Shown here in pieces: positions 8,002 to 14,112 of a stretch of DNA of 17,827 nt. The stretch spans positions 1 to 17,827 of the forward strand of contig CAJVYT010000038.1 in NCBI GenBank assembly GCA_913009765.1, given 5' to 3'. The first letter of the stretch is position 1, and each line of letters starts with the position of its first letter. The notes below the pieces were generated by a model, which was given only the letters and a program-made list of their open reading frames with translations, made no database searches and had not been told where the DNA came from. Source of the stretch: an uncultured candidate division Zixibacteria bacterium. Lineage in GTDB: Bacteria; Zixibacteria; MSB-5A5; GN15; FEB-12. The translations under genes were made by a program, and so were the position numbers.

Positions 8002-9843
8002 ATGTATAAAAAGAAAAAAAAATATGAATTAGAAGTTCATTTTGGACTCTTAGTGCTGGTTATTATTATGCTCTGTTTGAACATTGTTTCAAACTATGTA
8101 ATTTATAATGCCAAAAATATCTTCAAAGATGATATAAACAGTGATTTGTACAAATCATCTCTGATACTGAGTCGATACATTCAAAATAATCAAGTAACCT
8201 CAATTTCTGAAGCTGATGAAAAACAGTTTTTATATAAGTACAAGCTCGATGATATTGTTCTGCTCCCATCAATGCCAAAAGAATATAGTAAAGAAGCAAA
8301 ACTTCGATGGCTAAACAGCATATTGTTTCATGTCCCTCAAGAAGATATTTTGAAAATATCAGGAATTATATTAACATCGGAATTCTATACTCTTACACGC
8401 GGTGAAAATGACCAATACTACTTTGTTGTACCGGTCTCGATGGGCAGAAACAACAACATTCTCATCCTCTCAAAGAAAATTCGCAAGTTAGCATATCTTG
8501 ATGATGCTTCCGACACGCTTGTTATAATTTCTATGATTACACTGTTTGCTATAATGCTCATTTATTTTCTGCTGTACAGGTTTATTTTATCACCATTTAG
8601 GAAGTTAAAAGATAAGGCAAAATCAGCGGGTCGAACAATACCATCTGAGAGCTATGAAGTAAATTCTGTTGTTGATGAATATCAGACCATTATAAAAGAG
8701 TTAAAAGAAAAAGAGTCCGAATTAGTTGAACTTCATAAAGAAGCGTCTACACGTGCTGAGTCATTTGAACAGTTTAATGAATATCTGCTTGGCTCTATGC
8801 AGGCGGGAATTATTACTATTGATAAATCAGGTACAATATTAACAATTAATAATGCTGCCGAAAAAATTTGTAGTTTGGATTCTTGTATATTTGTAGGAGC
8901 TGATTTTAATCAGCTTCCTTTTTTATTTGATAGTCTCAAAGGTAAAATTTATCAAACTCTTACAAATAAGATATTTCATTCGTACGAAGAATATGAATTC
9001 AATAATCCTTATCTGAGAATTGGTATAACAATTTCACCGATATGTGACAGCAAAACCCATCAAATTGGTGCTTCAATTTTATTAAATGATATTTCTAAAA
9101 TAAAAGAACTCCAAAGCGAAATAGAAAAAAACAGACAAATGTCAGCTTTAGGTGAAATGTCTGCCGGATTAGCTCATCAGTTACGAAACTCATTAGGTGC
9201 CATTGTCGGGTATAATCAACTTATGAAAAAAAGATTAACTCAGAATGATATTGAAACAACAACTATTGATTCAATGGCACTTGAGCTGCGTGAATCAGAA
9301 ATGCTCATAAAACGATTTCTCAATTTTACAAAACCGTATGATTACTCTGCTGAAAAAGAGTATATCGTTCCATTTATAGAAGATATAATAGATACGCTGA
9401 GTATCAGAAATGATTTTGCCCATATCAAGTTGAACTTTGAAAATAAATTACATCATAACACCCGCATTGATATAGACCAATTATTGTTAAAACAGGCAAT
9501 GACGAATATTTTGGAGAACAGTAAAAACGCTTATAATAATGAAAATGGTGTGATAGATGTTAAAATATATGATGAAAATAATAACGTAGTAATTACAATT
9601 CAGGATTATGGGTGTGGAATTGATAAAGATAAAATAAAAAAAATATTTACTCCTTTTTACTCAACGAGTCCCTCCGGCACAGGTCTTGGTTTACCGCTTG
9701 CCCAAAAAGTCATAGCTCTCCATAATGGGCAGCTTTTGGTCGAATCAACTCATGGAGAGGGTACTATTTTTAAAATAATTATTCCTTTAGAAAATCAAAC
9801 AAGAGAAGAGAATTCTGAAATTTTCCTTTCAAATCCTAAATAA
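8002..9843 (+). CDS. Membrane PAS-containing sensor histidine kinase (NtrB/ZraS-like)
   Basis: This is a two-component sensor kinase of 613 residues. A Lys-rich cytoplasmic start (MYKKKKKYELE) precedes membrane helix 1 (about 14-35). An extracytoplasmic domain of about 135 residues follows, then helix 2 (about 174-196), a linker and coiled coil (about 215-250) and a PAS-like domain (about 254-375). The HisKA H-box is GLAHQLRNSLGAIVG with phospho-acceptor His392. The ATPase domain has N-box NILENSKNAY (Asn506), G1 DYGCGID, F-box IFTPFYST and G2 GTGLGLPLAQ. All catalytic motifs are intact. No response regulator lies beside it. The neighbouring prepilin peptidase hints at pilus control, but that is only positional. 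No ribosome-binding site is obvious. Confidence 0.95.
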   Translation: MYKKKKKYELEVHFGLLVLVIIMLCLNIVSNYVIYNAKNIFKDDINSDLYKSSLILSRYIQNNQVTSISEADEKQFLYKYKLDDIVLLPSMPKEYSKEAKLRWLNSILFHVPQEDILKISGIILTSEFYTLTRGENDQYYFVVPVSMGRNNNILILSKKIRKLAYLDDASDTLVIISMITLFAIMLIYFLLYRFILSPFRKLKDKAKSAGRTIPSESYEVNSVVDEYQTIIKELKEKESELVELHKEASTRAESFEQFNEYLLGSMQAGIITIDKSGTILTINNAAEKICSLDSCIFVGADFNQLPFLFDSLKGKIYQTLTNKIFHSYEEYEFNNPYLRIGITISPICDSKTHQIGASILLNDISKIKELQSEIEKNRQMSALGEMSAGLAHQLRNSLGAIVGYNQLMKKRLTQNDIETTTIDSMALELRESEMLIKRFLNFTKPYDYSAEKEYIVPFIEDIIDTLSIRNDFAHIKLNFENKLHHNTRIDIDQLLLKQAMTNILENSKNAYNNENGVIDVKIYDENNNVVITIQDYGCGIDKDKIKKIFTPFYSTSPSGTGLGLPLAQKVIALHNGQLLVESTHGEGTIFKIIIPLENQTREENSEIFLSNPK

Positions 9844-9849
9844 AATCCT

Positions 9850-9878
9850 TTTGTTCTGACCGAATTTTACTATATTTG
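9850..9878 (+). promoter_or_regulatory. Candidate efp promoter, Bacteroidota-like
   Basis: TTTG (9850-9853), a 17-base gap and TATATTTG (9871-9878) fit the TTTG / TAnnTTTG pattern of Bacteroidota housekeeping promoters, with a predicted start about 15 bases before the efp ATG. A classical TTGACA/TATAAT pair is not present. I did not find the same pattern convincingly before the other transcription units, so it could be chance in AT-rich DNA. Confidence 0.35.
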
Positions 9879-9888
9879 AGAGAATTTT

Positions 9889-9895
9889 AAAGGAG
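9889..9895 (+). promoter_or_regulatory. Strong ribosome-binding site of efp
   Basis: AAAGGAG ends 5 bases before ATG 9901. It is the best Shine-Dalgarno in the window and fixes the efp start. Confidence 0.85.
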
Positions 9896-9900
9896 ATTAT

Positions 9901-10464
9901 ATGTATTCACCATCAGATTTTAGAAAAGGTTTACGTATTTTAGTAGATGACCAGCCTTATTATGTTATAGAATATCAACATTTTAAAATGGGTCGTGGTA
10001 AAGCGAATATTCGTACAAAATTAAAACATATCAAAACCGGCGGTGTCGTTGAGAAAGTATTTTCATCAAATGACTCTTTTAAGCCACCGGATATGCAGGA
10101 TGTTAAAATGCAGTACCTCTATGAAAATACCGGTAATTTTGCCTTTATGGACATACAAACTTTTGAACAGGTTGAAATTGATATTGAGTCTCTTGGTGAT
10201 GCCAAGTGGTACTTAATCGAAAATGAAGAATATAAAGTTCTCTTTTTAGACGGCGAAGCTCTCTCAGTTGATTTACCTACTTCGGTTGTCTTGGAAGTTG
10301 TCGAAACAGAACCGTCGGCTAAAGGTGATACGGTCAGCAATGTTACAAAACCTGCCAAACTAAATACCGGTTTGACTGTTAAAGTTCCTCCTTTTATTAA
10401 AGAGGGTGACAAAGTTAAAGTTGATACCAGAACCGGGGAATACCTCGAACGTTATAATAAATAA
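9901..10464 (+). CDS. efp: Elongation factor P, Arg-tipped
   Basis: EF-P binds stalled ribosomes between the P and E sites and rescues polyproline synthesis. The 187 residues give the three-domain family length, with the C-terminal signature KVDTRTGEYLERYNK. The domain I loop reads FKMGRGKANIRTK. Aligned to the E. coli loop (VKPGKGQAF), the modified Lys34 position is Arg32 here (codon 9994-9996), and the Pro of KPG is Met. Arg at this site is rhamnosylated by EarP in Pseudomonas and Neisseria, but the surrounding residues here look more like the Lys-type loop (GxGxA) than the SGRNAAV type. The modification state is therefore open. The rnhC-like gene overlaps its stop codon. Confidence 0.96.
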   Translation: MYSPSDFRKGLRILVDDQPYYVIEYQHFKMGRGKANIRTKLKHIKTGGVVEKVFSSNDSFKPPDMQDVKMQYLYENTGNFAFMDIQTFEQVEIDIESLGDAKWYLIENEEYKVLFLDGEALSVDLPTSVVLEVVETEPSAKGDTVSNVTKPAKLNTGLTVKVPPFIKEGDKVKVDTRTGEYLERYNK

Positions 10465-11114
10465 TGTCTGCCATTAATCATATTGTTGGTGTCGATGAAT
10501 CCGGTAAAGGTGATTTTTTCGGCTCATTGGTTATTGCATCTTTTTTAGCTGACACAAAAGATGAATCCCGTTTAAAAGCTCTAGGGGTGCGGGATGGAAA
10601 ACTTATTGCCAATAAAAAAATACTTGAGATTGATAATACCTTACGCCAAGACTACCCTCATAAATTAGTAATTTTTGATCCTCAGAAATACAATGCTATG
10701 TATAAGAAAATAAAAAATCTCAATATTCTTTTAGCTGAAGGACATGCCGAAGCAATAGATACCATTGCTTGCGAAAATTCTGTTGACCTTGCTATTTCTG
10801 ATAAATTTGGGAAAGCAGAGCTTATAGAGAACGCATTAAAAAAACGTAAATGTAATATTGTTCTCAAACAGATGGTGCGAGGAGAGTCTGTTATTCAAGT
10901 AGCGGCAGCATCTATTTTGGCAAGAGCAGCTTTTTTGCGTGAAATGGACAGGCTCTCTGAAATTGTTCAGTTTGAGCTTCCTCGTGGTGCAGCACCGCAG
11001 GTAGACTCTGCCGGTCGTGAGTTAGTCGCCCAGCAGGGAGTTGAAGTTTTAACCAAAGTTGCCAAACTACATTTTAAAAATTATTATCGTATCGTACATC
11101 CAACACTGATTTAA
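10464..11114 (+). CDS. Ribonuclease HIII-like, catalytic domain only
   Basis: The product probably cleaves the RNA strand of RNA-DNA hybrids. The 216 residues begin almost at the active site: VGVDESGKGDFFG puts Asp11-Glu12 and the GKGD(Y/F)FG pattern typical of RNase HIII rather than the GRGP pattern of RNase HII. Further active-site candidates are the Asp in AISDKFGK and the Glu in GESVIQVAAASILARAAF. Usual RNase HIII proteins are about 300 residues, with an N-terminal TBP-like substrate-binding domain that is absent here. The preceding bases encode efp, so the domain is not merely missed. ATG 10464 overlaps the efp TAA by one base (TAATG), implying coupled translation. rnhC would be the symbol if HIII is confirmed. 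Confidence 0.85.
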   Translation: MSAINHIVGVDESGKGDFFGSLVIASFLADTKDESRLKALGVRDGKLIANKKILEIDNTLRQDYPHKLVIFDPQKYNAMYKKIKNLNILLAEGHAEAIDTIACENSVDLAISDKFGKAELIENALKKRKCNIVLKQMVRGESVIQVAAASILARAAFLREMDRLSEIVQFELPRGAAPQVDSAGRELVAQQGVEVLTKVAKLHFKNYYRIVHPTLI

Positions 11115-11124
11115 AAATATATTG

Positions 11125-11159
11125 GTAAAAAAAAAGCCCGCCAAAAGCGAGCTTTTTTA
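11125..11159. terminator. Bidirectional rho-independent terminator
   Basis: AGCCCGC (11135-11141) pairs with GCGAGCT (11147-11153) with one C-A mismatch and a CAAAA loop. The hairpin is flanked by an A run on the left and a T run on the right that extend the stem. It lies between the convergent RNase H gene and lipoprotein gene and has a U tract in either direction, so it can serve both. Confidence 0.85.
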
Positions 11160-11187
11160 CTGGAGGTCTCATTTACATGAGATAAGG

Positions 11188-11910
11188 TTAATAACCATAA
11201 TTTGATATCTCGCCTACAATATCACCATTTGGATAACTTGAGGCTGTCGCACCAATCACATATCGCACTAAGCCAATTCCCTGAACATACCAATAATAAT
11301 TCATACGTGAACCATTTGGGGTGGAAAGACGAACTGCTTGGCTGTAAATATTTCCATTATCCAGTTCAAGTGATTCTGTTGCCTCAACTGTAAAATTGAG
11401 TGCCGTAGTAGTTGGGAAAGTTTTAGCATTAACATCCGAACCATTAATGGTATCTGTCTGAACACCTGTGATAATATCAGTATAGTCATTTGAATTAATA
11501 TCGTTAGTCGCCCAGCTTATACCGTTTGACAATGGAAGTTGGAGTATCTTTTCAGGTGCTGCACTTATTGAAGAATAATAATACAAAGCATTTCCGGAAG
11601 CATAGAAATATCCTTTGTCTAAACTGTTAGCACTGCTGCCTATCCATTCGACAGCACTAATTCCTTGAAAACTGACAGTCTTACCGGCACGAAATGTAAT
11701 CTGTTCTGTGCCACCGCTAACGTATGTAACATTGTAGATAATAGTATACCCTTCGCTGAGAGGGAAATATGCTTCCACCGGTTCTACCTGTTCTGCAATG
11801 TTAGGATTATCAACGTATGTCACTATAGTATCATCAGTACATCCTATCCATATAAATGCTGTCATACTTAATAGAGTTAATATCATAGTTGTTTTTTTCA
11901 GTATAGGCAT
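11188..11910 (-). CDS. Predicted secreted lipoprotein, function unknown
   Basis: This is a 240-residue protein. Residues 1-24 look like a lipoprotein signal: Lys5-Lys6, a hydrophobic core and IWIGC with Cys24 as the likely lipidated residue. The -3 position is Trp rather than the usual Leu, so the lipobox is imperfect. The mature part is rich in Ser, Thr, Tyr and Asn with alternating hydrophobic residues, suggesting a beta-structured cell-envelope protein. It ends with YYWYVQGIGLVRY, a WYxxGxGLV-like motif I have seen at the end of small envelope lipoproteins, but I cannot name a family. GGAGG (plus-strand CCTCC, 11915-11919) supports the ATG. It is a single-gene unit, convergent with the RNase H gene and divergent from the sensor cluster. 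Confidence 0.85.
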   Translation of the reverse strand: MPILKKTTMILTLLSMTAFIWIGCTDDTIVTYVDNPNIAEQVEPVEAYFPLSEGYTIIYNVTYVSGGTEQITFRAGKTVSFQGISAVEWIGSSANSLDKGYFYASGNALYYYSSISAAPEKILQLPLSNGISWATNDINSNDYTDIITGVQTDTINGSDVNAKTFPTTTALNFTVEATESLELDNGNIYSQAVRLSTPNGSRMNYYWYVQGIGLVRYVIGATASSYPNGDIVGEISNYGY

Positions 11911-12051
11911 GCTGCCTCCCTACGTTAGAGTCTCGTTTCATTATTTCTATTTCTTTGTTCAGCAATTGAAAGACCAATTTGCAAATTACTTTTAATTTAC
12001 TGTGGTATAACTGTTTACGTTTTATTATACCCTTGGTTTACACGTTCCATT
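11911..12051. other. Divergent intergenic region between lipoprotein and sensor genes
   Basis: These 141 bases separate two divergent genes and should carry both promoters. The plus-strand frame of the downstream sensor gene is open from 11929 through to its assigned start, but has no ATG or GTG in that stretch. A paired -10/inverted-repeat structure lies at 12003-12031. Confidence 0.7.
12003..12031. promoter_or_regulatory. Inverted repeat carrying opposed -10 boxes
   Basis: GGTATAA (12004-12010) and TTATACC (12025-12031) are a perfect 7-bp inverted repeat 14 bases apart. The left arm makes an extended -10 (TGGTATAAC, 12003-12011) for rightward transcription into the sensor genes. The right arm gives TATAAT on the minus strand (12029-12024) for the lipoprotein gene. 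Both predicted starts fall near 12017-12018, so the two promoters would overlap and compete. Neither has a good -35 box. The repeat might instead be an operator. Confidence 0.4.
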
Positions 12052-14109
12052 TTGATAACAATAGGAATTATTCAATACTGCATAGATTTATTTCAACTAT
12101 ATAGAAATACTAACAATAAGGGGAAAAATGCCGATATATATCTTGATGATAAGGAGTTACTTACGCCGGAGGCTGGTTTGGTTTATACAATAGAATTTAT
12201 CTCATCTGTATTCTTTTTTGCAGGTCTTATAGTTGTATATAATTTACGTGATATTATTAGCAATGATAACAAAACAAGTTTTCATAACATTACTGCCGGA
12301 TTGATTACTTTGTCGCTTTGTTCGATTGTGTCTGTATTTGAACAACAGCAATTATTTACTCGTGTCCCGTTTCTAAATATTCCAATATTTTTCCAACTGC
12401 TTTACTGGATTGGGATGATTACCGGTTTGACTATGCTGTTAAATGGAGTTAGTAATTGGCTGCCTGTATACCGAAAACATCTGAAATATAATATTAACGA
12501 ACTTAATAAATCAGAACTTTTCAAACAAATAGAACAACTCATTCGTTTTGAAAATCGTAACCATGTTATCCTGCTTCAGGCTCTTGAGATGATAAACAAA
12601 CAATATAATTTTACAGAGTCAGGCTGCCATCTTTTTTCTCAACAAGAAAAAAAAATGATATTTTTAGGTGCTGCCGATAAAGAAAATAATACGGAAATAA
12701 AATCTCAAAAAATTCACTTTTATAATTCAGCAATTGTTGATTCAATCCAAAATAATAATATTAAACTGGTTTATATCACTGAATCATTTAACTCAATACC
12801 GGATTTACTACTCCCGATGGAAGTAAATAATAAATTGTTAGGTGCTTTCAGCTTTTATGCAGAACTACCTATAGATGAACAAAGTGTTACGAGCTTAAAA
12901 CTTATCATTGATATTTTATCTGATAAATTGTATCGAGATTCAAAAGATATTCAAAATGAATCAAATAAACGTCGAGAAGAGTGGTTAGATAACATTAATG
13001 ATTCAATAGATAATACAAAAACTCTCAAAGAAAATATCAGCAGAGTAAAACAATTACTACAGTCTGAAATCGGAATAGACTATTTATCTATCTCATATAT
13101 ACATCAAGGCAAGAAGCATAATTTGAAAATCTCTGACAACAATCAGGTGCTGGAAAGTTTAATGGATTCATACTCTGAGCAAAATGAAATAGAACAGTAT
13201 GTATTAAACACAAATCTTCCGGTTGTTATAAATAACTTGGACATAGAAACAGATTTTATTGTCGATTTAGTTGCCCTGCAAAATGATATGAAATCAATGG
13301 CAGCATGCCCTATCAGCAATAGCCATGAACAAGTTGGTGTTATTGTTGTCGGTTCTAAAAAATATCAAAATTTTTCAAAAAATAGTTTACAGTATGTAAG
13401 CATACTAAATAACAATCTTGAAAGACTTATAACAAATTCACAATATAAACTTCTTGAAAAATCAGAATCTTTACGTCGTTCCACATTGAATAAGTTACTT
13501 TTTGATACTACTACAAATATGAGTTCAGCTCAGTTATATAAAAAAGTATCAGATTTTATAGCAAAAGAATTAAACGCTTCAATGGTACGAATTTCATTGT
13601 TTGGACAAGATAAACGATTTTTAACTTCTCAAGTTTTATCTGCTGCAGAAAATTCTCCTTTTACCACCCCTGAAGATGCTACTATGATGCTTTCTTTAAT
13701 GCCGAACCATCGAAAAGTTTTACAACTGAGAAAAACTATATCTGTTTTGGTAGATGAAACAGCTACTAAAGAATCAAAGATGGAGCAGCGACAGATCTTT
13801 GGAAATGACTTATCTCACTATATGGTTACTCCTTTATTTAATGGAAGAATGATATACGGAGTTATTACTGTTGGATATACAAGTGATAAGCGTGTTGTAA
13901 CTCCTAATGATGTTTTGATAGTAGAAGATGCCGCAGCAATATTGACAATACAGAACAAAATAAATAGACAGGCAATTAAAATAAAAAATATGCAAACACA
14001 ATTACAGCCTAAAAAAGTTCAAAAAATAAAAGAACACTTTCAGAAACAAAATATAAAATCATCACGACGAATTACAAATCTACGACAGGAAGAGCTGATT
14101 GGGAATTGA
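12052..14109 (+). CDS. Membrane-anchored multi-GAF protein without kinase domain
   Basis: From TTG 12052 the product is 685 residues. The first 145 are membrane-like, with hydrophobic segments at about 42-63, 79-96 and 110-131. Three GAF-like alpha/beta regions appear to follow at about 160-300, 325-465 and 490-650. The tail is basic (AIKIKNMQTQLQPKKVQKIK, then KSSRRITN). No H-box, ATPase, GGDEF or output domain is present, so it is probably a sensor or scaffold subunit. The GAF calls rest on pattern, not on conserved ligand residues. The start is uncertain: TTG 12052 has no ribosome-binding site, and the frame stays open back to 11929, encoding another hydrophobic stretch (LLLIYCGITVYVLLYPWF) but with no usual start codon. 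Gene two begins 3 bases after its stop. Confidence 0.75.
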   Translation: MITIGIIQYCIDLFQLYRNTNNKGKNADIYLDDKELLTPEAGLVYTIEFISSVFFFAGLIVVYNLRDIISNDNKTSFHNITAGLITLSLCSIVSVFEQQQLFTRVPFLNIPIFFQLLYWIGMITGLTMLLNGVSNWLPVYRKHLKYNINELNKSELFKQIEQLIRFENRNHVILLQALEMINKQYNFTESGCHLFSQQEKKMIFLGAADKENNTEIKSQKIHFYNSAIVDSIQNNNIKLVYITESFNSIPDLLLPMEVNNKLLGAFSFYAELPIDEQSVTSLKLIIDILSDKLYRDSKDIQNESNKRREEWLDNINDSIDNTKTLKENISRVKQLLQSEIGIDYLSISYIHQGKKHNLKISDNNQVLESLMDSYSEQNEIEQYVLNTNLPVVINNLDIETDFIVDLVALQNDMKSMAACPISNSHEQVGVIVVGSKKYQNFSKNSLQYVSILNNNLERLITNSQYKLLEKSESLRRSTLNKLLFDTTTNMSSAQLYKKVSDFIAKELNASMVRISLFGQDKRFLTSQVLSAAENSPFTTPEDATMMLSLMPNHRKVLQLRKTISVLVDETATKESKMEQRQIFGNDLSHYMVTPLFNGRMIYGVITVGYTSDKRVVTPNDVLIVEDAAAILTIQNKINRQAIKIKNMQTQLQPKKVQKIKEHFQKQNIKSSRRITNLRQEELIGN

Positions 14110-14112
14110 TGG

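Noticed and set aside
11202..11995. Small plus-strand open frames opposite the lipoprotein gene
   Set aside because: They are antisense shadows of the minus-strand gene, with no ribosome-binding sites or recognisable features.
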